DNA of 64,000 nt from NCBI GenBank assembly GCA_017893485.1, contig CM030366.1:52420565-52484564 (forward strand), read 5' to 3'. The DNA comes from Hemerocallis citrina (Eukaryota; Streptophyta; Magnoliopsida; Asparagales; Asphodelaceae). Both the position numbers and the translations under genes were made by a program. The notes beneath the pieces were generated by a model, which was not told the DNA's origin, searched no databases, and worked only from the letters and a program-made list of their open reading frames with translations. Numbering within the stretch: position 1 is the stretch's first letter; the number at the start of each line of letters is the position of its first letter. This document shows, piece by piece, positions 21,662-33,310 of the stretch.

Positions 21662-23094
21662 TGTTGATACTTGGTTTTGATTTCTACAACACAATGCAAA
21701 GTTGTGCTACCACCTATATATTGCAGGATGTATCAAAGACAAATACCATGGTGCAATTCACTAAGGTAAAGTTGATCCAATGAAGCTTTCAAGAGAATCG
21801 ATCAAACTACAAAGATCTAAGTTCAAGTCATATTTGATCAAGCATGTTTCAAGACATAAAGACAATGGCTCAAGCTCAAGTCAAAGACCTAAGTTCAAGA
21901 CAAGACTCAAGTGCACCAAATATTTTGTATAAAGTGTCTTGTAACATTGTAATTTTTATTTTTTGAGTCTTAGGAACTTGTAATAGTCTTGTCACACACA
22001 CACTCACACATATCTTTTAATAATTGAGTGTTTTACAAAGTTAAAAGGTCGAAACAAGCTTGAATAAGTTCAGCTATTGAGTACCAGTCGACCGTTCTTT
22101 GGAACCAGTCGACTGTCTTAGTACGAAATTGTCTGAACTCATACAAGCTCTGACCAGTTGACTCATTATGGCAACCCAGTTGACTGTTCAAGTTGTTTCG
22201 ATAGTATTCTGAATTTAAAAACTTGTTTTTCATATTCAAATGATTTTCTATTCATTTTAATACGGTTTTGGGAACTGTCTTACAACGTCCCTCTAATTTT
22301 TCTCTATAAATAGAGTATAGGAATCACCATGAAAAGGTTCCAAGCATTCTCTTAAGTTTCAAGTTTTTTGTTTTTGAGAAGAACAAGCTTTTTAAAAGGC
22401 ATAAATATTCTCTAAGTCTTGGTTATCTAAAAATCAGTTTAGTATAACATCGAATTCATTTTAGACTGATTTCAGAAGTTAACCTAATAGCCACCATACA
22501 AAATCACAAATAAAAAATAAGGCTATAGGTTATTGTAACTCTTTTTGTTGTTGTTTTCACTTTCGATTGTGAGAGTGGTCCTCTCGGTTGGAGAGTAGGG
22601 CTCTTGGTTGTAGAGTCGTTTTTCACTCTAGGGTGTAGAGTGGGTTTGCTCTCTCTAGTGGTGAGAGAGGTCTACGGGTTTGACATAGTTGTTGTCAAAC
22701 GCCGTAGGGTATTCTTGTACTTTTTCAAGAATAGTGGAAAATCTTAAGTGAGTTTCTTAGGGACTAGATGTAGGTCGGGAGGACCGAACCAGGATACATC
22801 GTTGTATTCTCTGTGGTTGACTCTCTCTGTGGTTGTATTTTCTTCACTTGCAATCTCAATTTTGTTAAGTTTTAGTTCAAAAACTTGTCTGGCAAGTCGA
22901 TTGGTTTCCGCTATAAGTCGTCTGGTCAGACTCGTAACTCTTAGTAAAATACTCTTCTAATCTGACGCTTCAGTCGACTGGATATCTCTTTTCAGTCGAC
23001 TTAACAGAACGAAAAGTTCAATTTCTTAATTAATTTTTATACAACACCATTTACCCCCCTCTAGTGTTATTTGCCTTGCCTACAGGATCCAACA
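21662..23094 (+). repeat. Copia 3' LTR
   Basis: Mate of 15019-16408; TATAAATA at 22305-22312. It keeps the ~50 bp missing from the 5' LTR. It contains at least six GTCGACT/GTTGACT words. Confidence 0.92.
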
Positions 23095-23209
23095 ATGGCA
23101 TTTTATATTATTGAGTTAAACTATTACAACTTATGGGTGATGTATGTATCATCCGTTGGGCCTTAGTCACGTATCCGTATTTCCGTATTTTGGGAAGCGG
23201 GGCGTGACA
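23095..23209 (+). mobile_element. V-LTR copy A, right end
   Basis: Resumes after the Copia insertion and ends GGAAGCGGGGCGTGACA. The same terminus is at 43674-43690 and 47230-47246. With its other segments this LTR is about 4.0 kb. Confidence 0.75.
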
Positions 23210-23217
23210 AGGTTTTT

Positions 23218-23232
23218 AGTAGTATCAGAGCC
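23218..23232 (+). promoter_or_regulatory. Primer-binding site of V element A
   Basis: AGTAGTATCAGAGCC lies eight bases after the LTR end, one base off the initiator tRNA-Met complement. The matching site in copy E is TGGTATCAGAGCC at 43700. Confidence 0.75.
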
Positions 23233-23344
23233 AGGTTAACCTCTAGCCAGGTTAACTCAATAATGTGCGTACCATGTTGATCACATGAACATGTAATAAC
23301 CAATGTATATCTAGGTACTCACCAACTTGATGGTTTTGCAGACG

Positions 23345-23945
23345 ATGGCTCGTGAAGAATCTTCGACTTCCCCGCCTAGGGATGAACCATCAGAGAATGT
23401 CGCCATTCTCCAAGCAATACAACGAATGATGGAACTACAACAAGAACGCAATGTACTGATGAGATCTATACTAGATAGGGTCCAGGATGTTGTAGAGCTC
23501 ACTCGACTGAGTTTGTTTGCGTACCAACATCACGCCTATGCTACCATGTCCGATGCAGCTAGGACCCAGAGGCAGATCCATAGAAGGAAGAATGCCGCTC
23601 ACTGGGCGATACAATGCCTTACTGCCGCACGACCGACAGGAGGGTGGATACGGAGGTCAGTTCCGACCCCGACAGCTGGAGCACACCCTTACCCATCGGC
23701 AACTCCGAAGATGGACCTGAAGTGCAATTACTGCCACACGTCACATACGCAAGGATTACTGGAATGCCAACGACTTGTGTCTTGCATGCGAAGCTAATGA
23801 CCACATGGTTCGGGACTGCCCAAAGAGAAGGAGAAGTGCACCAACAGGAGGATTAGATCCCAGTGGAGGACAGGTTGGAGAATGTGGTCAGACCCACAAC
23901 CCGATTGCAGAGGAAGCAGAGACCACCAAAGATGCGATTGCAGGT
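23345..23945 (+). pseudogene. gag: Gag remnant of V element A, central domain deleted
   Basis: ATG 23345 follows a TTTTGCAG/ACG acceptor-like site. The first ~50 residues (MAREESSTSPPRDEPSEN, then a Gln-rich helix) match the gag of copy E at 43845. Sequence then jumps to the part just before the zinc knuckles (RTQRQIHRRK), so about 0.5 kb holding the Retrotrans_gag core is missing compared with copy E. The first knuckle (CNYCHTSHTQG) is damaged by a frameshift. The second, CLACEANDHMVRDC near 23777, is intact in another frame. The tail EEAETTKDAIAG resembles the gag end that precedes the protease in Tekay-type elements. Confidence 0.8.
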
Positions 23946-24531
23946 ATTTTTCAGTTCTTGCATCGTCTATTTATTTCCATACTTGCGTTCATCTTCATTA
24001 TTGATTTAATATTGAGAATCATACTAGATATTTCTTCCCTTCCTTACTCTCTTTAAATTCCGGTAATGCCACCCTTCTCGTTTCTCTCCATTGATATTCG
24101 ATTCTTTCCTTCCACCCTTGCAGTCATCCCCATTCATTGAGCCACATGCAGTTTGCGCCGAACTCATGGAACAGTTGATGAGCTTCATCGTGGTCTATCG
24201 AGCTAGAGGGGTTCCTTTCCACCTCAAATATTTTCAGGCATGTTTGTGCTTTAGAGCGCTGCCCAATCATCCATATCGCTGATATATCTCGTCGCGTAGG
24301 GGGTACTAAGTGGTACACGGCCATCCCGATTCCATCAAAGGTTGGAAGAAGAAATAATTTATCGTCCAAGGTACTGAACCATGAGACATCCTCACCAAAT
24401 GGTCGTACGAGGGCTTGCCGAAGAAGGATGCCTTGACGTCCTACGACCTGAACTAGGAGAAAAGTGCTGAGTTTCAGAGACTCTTTTAGAAGGGCGCTAG
24501 TGTTGACTGGCCACAAATGTCGGAGGAGAGA
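23946..24531 (+). pseudogene. Degenerate internal DNA of V element A: pyrimidine-rich spacer, protease trace, possible chromodomain trace
   Basis: Begins GTATTTTTCAG right after the gag tail and is pyrimidine-rich to about 24120 (ends CCCTTGCAG). AAATTCCGGTAATGCCACCC near 24054 aligns with AAATTCCGGTGCTACCATTC in copy E and looks like a decayed Asp-Ser-Gly-Ala-Thr protease site. Near 24390 a frame with ILTKWSYEGLPKKDALTSYD, with stops on either side, faintly resembles a chromodomain. The stretch ends CGGAGGAGAGA, a polypurine-like run against LTR-4. Weak evidence throughout. Confidence 0.35.
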
Positions 24532-24600
24532 TGTAACACCCCGCAAAATTGAGTTTTGATAATTTTGCCCACGGGTGTTACACACATGTATTTTGTACTG

Positions 24601-24619
24601 TTACGAGTAATATTCGTAA
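24601..24619. promoter_or_regulatory. Dyad symmetry in LTR-4, first copy
   Basis: TTACGAGTAATATTCGTAA is a 6-bp inverted repeat around a 7-bp spacer. It lies in the U3 duplication, upstream of the TATA box. Confidence 0.5.
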
Positions 24620-24797
24620 CATATTTTTATATAAATGTCATATATATTTTATATTCCGATTTTTTATATGTTTTTCGTTCTCTCAAAATTCATTTGTATC
24701 CTATTTTGAGCCGACTCAAATATTAATTTTAATCTTTGTATTTTTAAGTGTATTGCATGTGTTTTCCAAACACGTGTCGATTACGTATATTTTACCA

Positions 24798-24816
24798 TTA
24801 CGTGAAATATACGTAA
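24798..24816. promoter_or_regulatory. Dyad symmetry in LTR-4, second copy
   Basis: TTACGTGAAATATACGTAA keeps the same 6-7-6 geometry although arms and spacer differ from 24601-24619. Its arms contain ACGT, the core of plant bZIP sites. Confidence 0.5.
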
Positions 24817-25287
24817 CATTATTAATATAAATGTTCTACGTATTTTAGATTTTGATTATTTTTCAATCTCTCAAATTTATTTTGTATTGATACGTGCAAC
24901 GCTCATGTTTGCAGTGCACATTTGGGTTTCTAAGATTTTCTTGAGTCATGATTATTTTTCTTCTCATTTTTCTAGTCACAATTGTGTGATATATTTTTAA
25001 TTAAAATCCATTAGGTCTAAATCCATTTTGTAGCCCACTAAAATTAATTTAAAGTCCATGATTGATTTTGTGTGGACTAAAATGTACATATAAAATATAG
25101 TTAGTTTGGTACACTTGCCATGTGTAACACACACATCTAACCTAGTAAAACTTAACAATAAATTTTTTATGAAGAGTGTGCACACACATTGACTACACGT
25201 GCACGTGTTTCTTACCATGGTTGAAAATGAGGGAGAGTGGTGTGAGTTAGTAGGAAGTGGGTAGCAATTTTGACCACACAATTTTCC

Positions 25288-25295
25288 TATAAATA
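25288..25295 (+). promoter_or_regulatory. TATA box of LTR-4
   Basis: TATAAATA about 175 bp before the donor-like AG/GTGGGTG at 25463. Confidence 0.6.
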
Positions 25296-27455
25296 GTCCA
25301 TACTTTTGTCATGACAACACAACTCAAAACAAAAATAAAAGAGAGAAAAAGGGAGAAGAGCTTCTGGGTTGTGCTAGGAAGAGGCCGGCCATTTTTGAGG
25401 GATCTTGGAGCTTTGGAGTATTATTTTTTAGTAGTTCTACTAGTAGGAATTCTACATTTGAGGTGGGTGTTTCTTCAACTTTCTAATATAGTTTTATTAG
25501 TTGAATACTTGACATGTGTGAATTATTAGATGCTTGATAACTTATATAGATTGAACATTCATATTTAGATTATTTTTTGTTGATTGAATGTGTGAAATTA
25601 TGATGTGTTTGATTTGAGGCATTTTGATAAGGTTTTGTTTTGAGTTTTGGTTGCACTTTAAAAAAACATAACTATTAAAATAGATGGAATCTAGAGCTAA
25701 AATTTTTATAGGAACATCTTGTATATGTCAGGAATATCTCCTTAAAATTTCATAATATTTGGATGTCATTTACTATTTTAATAAAATTCAAACTTAGGAC
25801 TGGTTGGCAGTTGACTAGTTGCTGAAAATTTGTACACATTTCGGATTTTGATCATTTCGACATCTTAGATGAAGTATTTTGAGAAAAGTAAAGAATAAGA
25901 AGTTGAAGTAGACTCGTTAACCTTTCTGTAAAGTCTAATAAATCATTTTTTCATAGAGAACTGCATTTATAATGAATTTTACAAGTTTGAACAGTGACAG
26001 TATTTTAACTGCAGTATAACATTTTGACCCTACTGTAGATTTCGAAGAATTCAGGGTTATAGATACAATATTTTGGGAAAACTTATAACTACAAAGTTAT
26101 ATTATACTTGTATACCTTTAATTTAATCTAAAGAACATAGTTTTGTGAAGTATTGAATTTTCTATGATTTTTACAAGTATTATGAGCTGCAGTTTTCAGA
26201 TTTTGAACGTACTGTTTTGCAAATGAATTTAGACGAAGTAATTGAGAATGGTTTTAGATGATCTTAATTACAAATTTGTATTAGACTCATTTATGATTCT
26301 TATGAAACTAATAAATCTATTTTTTGAGTAGTATTGGAATTTAGATGTTTTTTTCAATACCATTGGGTTGATGTCTTTTATCTAGTTGTCCTAAAACTTT
26401 TACAATGTATTAAATTGAATTTAAAATTGGAATGTTATTAAGATGTATCTTATGAGGAATTAAAAGGTAATTAAATGATGAAGTTGTAATGTTAAACATG
26501 TGATGTTTATAAGGGTTTTAACTCATCAAGTGTTATTCAATATTGTTATAAGAAGTTAGTTACTTCATGATTTATAATAGCAAAGAGAATGAATAAAAGA
26601 AGTTAAAAGATGTTTAATGAATGAAATTTTTTATAAGAGGGTATGAATAACCCATGATGTGTGAACATGAATTGTGAATACTAGAGGCTAAGTGAGACCC
26701 AGATACCGGCAAAGTGATGAAAGTAATTATTAAGATTTGAGAAGTGGCCAACATGGGCTATCACTCTCGGTATATTGTTTAAGACCGATAGGAGGGTACG
26801 TTAACTCTAGGTGGTATTATTATTCATGTTTAGATTTAAGGGTAGGCACTGGAAGGAGATGTGATGAAACTTGGACAAACGTAAGTGGGGCGCCTCTATA
26901 TAGTCTGACGGTGGACTCCAGGACTATAGAGCCAGTTTGATGGTGGACTCCGGGACTGTGGTTGCCTGCGAGGTGAGACGAACCTTAATCAAATCTGGGA
27001 CTATGATTAATCTGACAGTGGACTCCAGGATCATGAATAGTCGGGCGGATGGGAGGCAGATCTCCAATGTATAAGTATATACTGGGGCTAGAGGGGCACT
27101 TGCGGGATGTTCGCATGACGAGGATTATGTATAGTTTGACGGTTGACTTTGGGACTGGAATCCACACTCATGGAATGTCTAAACCTTGCTTTTGTTACCG
27201 TAGTAGGTTTTGCATGGCGAGGGATTGAACCCTATAATATGTAGTACGTAAAGGCTTGCCCTTGGACCTATGCAGTATGGATGCATGGAATCCAAACAAG
27301 TATGCATTAGTGTCATCGTAGTGTGAATGTCTGCATCAGGCATTAGTTCATATCATACACTGACATGTTTAGGATAGTCACTTTTTCTGTTTGCATTCAA
27401 GTTTGTGTTTATTAAAGTAGTAGAATCGCTGTATTATAGTATTACATCTGTAGAG

Positions 27456-27493
27456 TTGCGTCAGTAGCATTGCGTCAGTAGCATTGCGTCAGT
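27456..27493. repeat. 14-bp triple repeat in LTR-4
   Basis: TTGCGTCAGTAGCA at 27456 and 27470, and TTGCGTCAGTT at 27484. Confidence 0.9.
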
Positions 27494-27757
27494 TGTATGC
27501 AACCTACGTGCCCACAGTTTCCAAGTTGCAGGACCGGATGCGACATGGACTTGAAGTCACTACGATGAGTCGTTACAAGATTGAAGAATTTTCATATTTG
27601 TAGATTGTATTGTATTCGTTTAATTTCCCTGTGCTGTTGTAAAGAACATGTTGTAAATAAAAAGTTTTAAATTTTTTGTAAATTCGTACAAAGTTGAAGT
27701 AAAAGATCCTGTTTGTGCTCTGAATTACCTGTGTTTGGAATTTGGAGCGTTACAGAG

Positions 27758-27770
27758 TGGTATCAGATCC
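27758..27770 (+). promoter_or_regulatory. Primer-binding site after LTR-4
   Basis: TGGTATCAGATCC differs by one base from the initiator tRNA-Met complement and lies three bases after the LTR end. Confidence 0.75.
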
Positions 27771-28029
27771 GATTTCAATAAGTAGTACAAAATTATAAGG
27801 AAAACACAATTAGGGTGGATATTAGAGTGTGGTGTTAGTTTGGAGTAATGAATGATGAAGTTATTGAACTTGCATTCATGATACTCTCTTCGTATACATT
27901 GATGTGATATTGTATGCGAGCATGTTTCCCTTAGTATCACGAGTGGTATGGTTGGTTTGAACCTACATTCATGATACCTTATACGTAGACTAAGCTTTTT
28001 TCTTTTATTTTCTTCTTGTATTTTCCTCA
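27771..28029 (+). other. 5' leader remnant of the LTR-4 element
   Basis: Non-coding. A TGCATTCATGATAC-type motif occurs twice (about 27871 and 27965). No gag follows; the next sequence is V-LTR copy B. Confidence 0.4.
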
Positions 28030-28555
28030 TATTACTTTTTCATATTTAACATTTAATATTTTTTAAATAAATATTTTCTTATACTATTAATTCACGATGG
28101 TATTTATTATTTATCTACAACCCTCACCTAATTCCTCGTCAACCCTGGCTATCGCCATCTCCTCCCGAAACCCACCACCTCCGAACCCCTTGGCTCCTCT
28201 ACTGCATTCCCGTCGAGCCTCCCGAACCACTTCATCCTCATCTCAGTGCACCACCCATCCCGCACCCCTCCTCGAGCGCCCACCATTAACCCATCATCCT
28301 CGTCCTCGACTTTGCAACAGCCTTCCGCCGCTGTCAAAGTCCACTGCCAACCACCCTGCCCTCGTTGAGCCTGCGTCGATCGCCACAAGTCACCACCTGT
28401 GCCCCGCTCACCACCGTCGACTGCTCCCCAGTCGCCCCCTTGACGCTGCCACCGTCTTGCCGCCTGCCTGTGCCATCGCAACTGCCATCGAAGACAGCCA
28501 CCCTCCCACCATTTTCGTGAGCTCCTCTTTGAATCTGGGCCGTCCACCCAATCGT

Positions 28556-28556
28556 G

Positions 28557-28596
<40 letters not shown>
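28556..28596. repeat. (ATC)n microsatellite
   Basis: About 13 perfect ATC triplets in the LTR leader region. Confidence 0.95.
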
Positions 28597-29892
28597 ACCG
28601 ATCTCCATCCGTTGATCATTTTGATCTAGACCGTCATCAAAATCTGTGCCAGATCTGATCCATCCGATCTCGATCATCAATCAACATCATCATCAAGTTC
28701 ATCATCCGATCAAGGCAAGTAACATGTATGAATTTTCTTGTTCCTCGTACAAGCATAAATACCGCAAGTAGATCTTCACTATAGCATATTCTTCATGTTC
28801 TTAGTCATTGATGATCTTGTTCTATTTGTTGATTGACTTCTATCAACCCCATAGTCAAAGAAGAGTTCCCAAACAATCCATTATTATATCCGTCACACAA
28901 ACACTACGTAGATCTAGGAGATTTATTTATATGAATGCATGTTTTGAATGTTTGGTTGTGTATTGAGCATGTGAATGATGTCTCCTTTATTGACGAGTTG
29001 AGAATATACGTGGCTTGCTTTTAGATACTTGTCACACTCTGATTTACACCATACATCAACCTGAATCCATCATAAATACTAATCATATTATAATCCATAC
29101 AAAAAAGTAACTTTATATGCTGTTGTCCTGATTTGTCTGATGATTTCGACCCTGTTAATGACAAAATTTTGAATATATCTCTGAATATGAATTGTAGCTC
29201 CGTGTGTATAGTTTACAGACCTTTTGACGGAATCTAATTTCGAATTATATTTTTTGAGTTATAGCTATTTTAGTGCTGCTGGGTCTGAAATTCAAGATTC
29301 ATAATTTTGCTGTGTCACCTTGTTTTACAATTTAATTTGAGCATGCTATATATAAAATAATAAGATGAAATTTATCTTGCTAAAACTAGACATGTTAGGG
29401 AACCTCCCTAAATTTTCCTGGATTTATTTATTGAGTTTACAGACATCTTTCATGCATGTAAACAAAATTTTAAGAATTCTGGCTGAACACGAAATATGTG
29501 AAGAATGCTGATTTGAACCTAGTTTCTGTAGTTTTTACATGTCATGTTTACATGTGCTAGAACCGGTAGAGAGTCTAGTTTCTAGAACTTCTAACGGATC
29601 CAGATTTGCATTCTTGTAGCAACGGGAATACCAGTTTTGGTGTAGCTACGTCTCGCTGTCCAGAATTGAAATTCTTGTTATTTTTGATAATTATAAGTTG
29701 ATTTGAAACTCTAATATGTTTTCTACCTAGCCTGAACTTGTTTCCTATTTACTATCATGTTTACTTGCCCTGTTTGTGTACTTTCATGCCTGTTTTGATA
29801 ATAATTATAATTAACAAGCCAGGGTTTAAGGGAAAGACCTTAGTAGTGGACAATATAGGTAAGTGTACTCGGAAGGGGGGCCCATGTTTTCC

Positions 29893-30075
29893 ATTACCTG
29901 ATGCCATGATTTCATGATTACATGATTCATGCCTGTAGTTGATTATATGATGCCATGATTCCATGATTACATGATTCATGTCTGTTACTATTTACATGAT
30001 TACATGATGCCATGATTTCATAATTACATGATGCCATGATTTCATGATTACATGATTCATGTCTGTTACTATATC
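29893..30075. repeat. Tandem repeat at the V-LTR variable site, copy B
   Basis: Irregular units built from GATGCCATGATTTCATGATT and ACATGATTCATG, about five partial copies. Unrelated to the repeats at this site in copies A, C, D and E. Confidence 0.85.
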
Positions 30076-31114
30076 TTATTGATCGGATATTTATATTTGA
30101 GCCTAAATCAAATCTTTATAATAAAACACAAAGAAAACTATCAAGTGGTTCTCATTCAATAGGGTTGAAATCAATGGTCTAGATCTAACCTCACTAACAT
30201 ATTTTCCCGCCCAAAAGTTCCCCCCAAAACTCAAATTCAAATCCCCCTTAAACAACTCTTTTATTTATTTATTTATTTATTTCTCTCTCTCTCTCGCTCT
30301 CTCTCGCTCTCATTCTCTCTCTATTTACTCAGAAATTTATATTTTCAGATTTCAGATTTGTAAATTTTCAGATTTTTATGCATTTTTTTATTGCTCATGT
30401 TACATTGAAAATAACAAGTATCTTATCAACAGTTAAATTTCATCATTTTCCACACTCAAAGTTCTAAGAAGTTGGATTTTACACCCCCATTTATAATTAT
30501 TTTTCAACATATACTAATGGAAACATGGACTTTTATTTACAATTAATTATTGTTTTACTATTCAAACTTGAGCCACATAATTGTTGTTTTACTGTTTACA
30601 AGAATTTCATATGCTGTATCGTTCCGAAAGCGTGCCATAGGCACGTGCCCAAAGGCAAATCTAATATATTATTATTATTGGATTATTTTAACAAAAATTG
30701 TTAAACCCGGATACTATTTTGTTGTATGGTTTTATTTTTGTTATGATTATAATTATTAATTGTTATTTCATGATTATTTAATTCAAATTCATCTATTGAA
30801 TTATTTTATTATTGTACTGGATCTAGTTTTCTTGGCTAATTCCAATTTATTTTCAAGCCCAATTTATATTCTATTCATTTGTATTATTTATTTATTTATT
30901 TGGATTTTAATTTTTGTTCAAGAACTATTATTTTCTTCTCGTTGGGTTATCTAATTTGTTAGATTTTATTTTATTGAACTGTGGATATTTTATTTGAACC
31001 CTATTGTGTTCAAACCCATCTCTTGTTGAACCCAAAACCCAATTGCATTTTGTTCCCAACCCAAATCCACTGTTATTGGATCCTAACCCTTAACCCAACA
31101 TCCTAATTGCACTT

Positions 31115-31122
31115 TATAAATA
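31115..31122 (+). promoter_or_regulatory. TATA box of V-LTR copy C
   Basis: TATAAATA, with the telo-box-like AAACCCTAA at 31134 just downstream, ahead of the CT-rich and C-rich leader. Confidence 0.5.
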
Positions 31123-32975
31123 CAATCCTATTGCAAACCCTAAATTGCACAAATTGGAACCCTAATTAGTCATCTATTCTCTCTCCTCTCTCCTCTTTCT
31201 CTCTCCCTGTTTCTCTTTCCCCGTCGATTGATTCCCGCCCAAAAACCCCCGACCCACCTCTCCGGTGCCATCTCCGGTGAGCCCTCTTCCCGATCGACGC
31301 CTCCCACCTCCTGATCGACCACCGCGACCCCCTATCCTCCTCCCTCGACATCAGCCCCCCTCCCCCAGTCGTCAACCCCCTTGCTTCCCTCTCCCGATCG
31401 ACGAGTAACCATACCCCGCTACTCCTCCCTCAGTCGTCGATACCACCGATCGACGCGTTGTTCGCCGTCGACGCCAGCACCGTCGCCCACCTCAGCCATC
31501 GCCGACCCGCCAGCCCTTGCCCCTCTTGCTGTTGTTGCTGGTCTCTACATTTCTATTATTGCTTTGGGTTTTGTTTGCACGTAGTATACACGTGTTATTT
31601 CGTGTATTTGTGTGTTCGTGGGTTCGTTGCTCCGGGATTCTCATCCTGTTATTCTTGGTATTCAATTTCATCGTCTATAAGGCACGTCACTTTCCATCTT
31701 GAATTGCTAATTATATCAAATTCAAGATTTTTTATTGAAATTCCGCAAGTAGATCATAATCGGTTATCGTATCGTTGTATTGATTATCTTTCGTTTGGTC
31801 TATTGAGGGTTTACATGAGCTAACCCCAATATTCTTGACTTCGTACCACTTTTGACTCTAAAGATTGAATCTTTCATGCATCCATGTAGTATTCATGATA
31901 GGCTTACTCATATAATCATATCACAATTAAATTATTATAGAGATAATTGCTAGGTTGTATGTTTGATTGATCGATTGATGTTTGGATGTTGTTAGAATTG
32001 TGTATGTGTGTGATCTTGATCATGTTTACCATGCTATTATATCCACCATGCTGATTATGAAGTTTATCGACTAATAGAATTGATACCCATCATTCTTAAT
32101 TAATTTATTTCATGAAAAATACCCAAAAACCTGTATGTTGCTTGCTGTCTGGATTTTGTCTATTATTTTCGACCCAGTAAATGATCTTAAAATAAATAAC
32201 TTTATGAATAAGATTTGTAGCCCTATGTTTCTAGTTTTCAGAATATCTTGAATTTCTGAATTCCGAGTTGTATAGCAAAAGTTATGCTCGTTTTACTACC
32301 GCTGTGTTTTTAATTCCAGATTTTCAAATTCTTGTATGATTCATGTTTAAACTGTTAAAAGGCTGATCAAATTTTAAAATATTGCTTTGAAAATTTTCAG
32401 ATTGTTACTTAACATGTTTAGGAGTCTAATAAATATTTTTACTGAATTTATTATCTCATTTTTGCTAATTCAAAAATTATAATAACTTGATGTTGAAATT
32501 CTGCCTGAATATGAAATATGTAAAGAATGATGTGTTTGACTTAGCTACTTTTGTCAGATTTTGAACTTTAAATATGCGTCGGAACCGTGTGGAAGTCTAG
32601 TTTTCATAATTTCTGATGGTTTTAGTTTTCAAGTTTTGAAACAGCAGGAAATTATTTTTTGGTACAGACTACTCTTGCTGTCCAGAATTTTATCTTCTAC
32701 TTTTAATAAATTAATTGTTTCTATATCATAGTATTGCATGAATTAAAGTGTGTATATTGCATTGCATGATCCTAATGTCCCATTGTCATCATTCTAATTG
32801 TCCTATCTATGTTATCTTCATATTGCTCTCCTATTGATACTATTGTTCATCTCATGTCTCAAATTGCATATTGTATTGTTGCTTTGATAAAATAATTAAC
32901 AAGCCGAGGTTTAAGGGTTGACTTTAGTAATGGACAATATAAGGACTGTACTCGGAGGAGGGGCCCGTGTTTCCC

Positions 32976-33076
32976 TATTTATCGGTCATATTGGTAATAT
33001 CAGTCATCGATTGATTGTAGATTACTAATTACAGTATGTCGATTGATTCGGTCATCGGTCATTATTGTATATCATT
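32976..33076. repeat. V-LTR variable site, copy C
   Basis: Short diverged TCGGTCAT / TCGATTGATT words repeated over 100 bp between the conserved flanks. Confidence 0.6.
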
Positions 33077-33310
33077 GCTGAGTACATGATCTATAAAATC
33101 CACCACTAAATCTAAACGTAACTTGTTTGTATGTAGAAACCATGTGGTAAATAAATGGAATGCATGAATTGCTACTTTAGTTAGGATTAAAATGATTAAT
33201 AGACTTAAGAATTGACACCACATCGACATCGCATATTGTTCATCATTGTTCCTATTGATATCGAATATTGTCTAATTGTTATTGATATTGATCATTGAAT
33301 ACTGTTATGG

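Larger units (their letters stand above)
15019..23094 (+). mobile_element. Full-length, degenerate Ty1/Copia retrotransposon, tentatively Sirevirus-like
   Basis: 8076 bp: LTRs of 1390 and 1433 bp (TGTWGATWCTTGG to GGATCCAACA), a Met-tRNA PBS, gag with a CCHC knuckle and coiled coil, then protease, integrase, RT and RNase H in Copia order. Polypurine runs GGGGGAGAA at 21529 and AAAAAGGAGAAGAA at the LTR. Long LTRs, the coiled-coil gag tail and several GGGGGAG-type runs suggest the SIRE/Maximus branch, but that is inference. Flanks ATTAC (15014-15018) and ATGGC (23095-23099) agree at only 3 of 5 bases, so the target duplication has decayed. At least nine stops or frameshifts disable it. Confidence 0.92.
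24532..27754 (+). mobile_element. LTR-4, a 3.2-kb Gypsy LTR
   Basis: Starts TGTAACACCCCGC, ends GGAGCGTTACA, and is followed by a Met-tRNA PBS. It shares internal segments with the Tek-2 LTR (on opposite strands), such as GCGAGGGATTGAACCCTA near 27220 and GGCTTGCCCTTGGACCTATG near 27255, so both belong to related families. TATA at 25288, donor-like AG/GTGGGTG at 25463. Contains an internal duplication (about 24598-24700 and 24788-24890) and repeated TGGACTCCAGGACT-like units (about 26905-27160). No gene. Confidence 0.8.
28030..30075 (+). mobile_element. V-LTR copy B, partial
   Basis: Ordered V-LTR landmarks: C-rich part (about 28110-28520), donor-like AAG/GCAAGT at 28715, GAACCGGTAGAGAGTCTAG near 29560, CAAGCCAGGGTTTAAGGG at 29815, then the variable site. 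Truncated after that site. The frame 28097-28615 and its poly-His and poly-Met counterparts come from the C-rich part and the ATC run and are not called as genes. Confidence 0.7.
30076..33310 (+). mobile_element. V-LTR copy C, partial, with an AT/CT-rich leader
   Basis: 30076-30350 holds promoter-like DNA with (TTTA)n and CT runs of uncertain origin. From about 30400 the V-LTR order appears: GCCCAA-rich part, TATAAATA at 31115-31122, C-rich part (31200-31540), donor-like AAG/GCACGT at 31682, CGTCGGAACCG near 32577, CAAGCCGAGGTTTAAGGG at 32902, the variable site, and GCTGAGTACATGATC at 33078. Ends where an unrelated AT-rich block begins. No protein-coding gene. Confidence 0.65.

Noticed and set aside
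15014..23099. A clean 5-bp target duplication for the Copia element
   Set aside because: ATTAC and ATGGC match at only three positions, so the insertion site is inferred from V-LTR continuity instead.
24124..24585. 153-codon minus-strand frame
   Set aside because: Opposite to the V-element interior and crossing into LTR-4; no recognisable motif.
28097..28615. 172-codon plus-strand frame with poly-His, and the minus-strand poly-Met/poly-Asp frames opposite
   Set aside because: C-rich LTR leader plus an (ATC)n run; frames exist in several phases and on both strands, and no equivalent protein appears in the other V-LTR copies.
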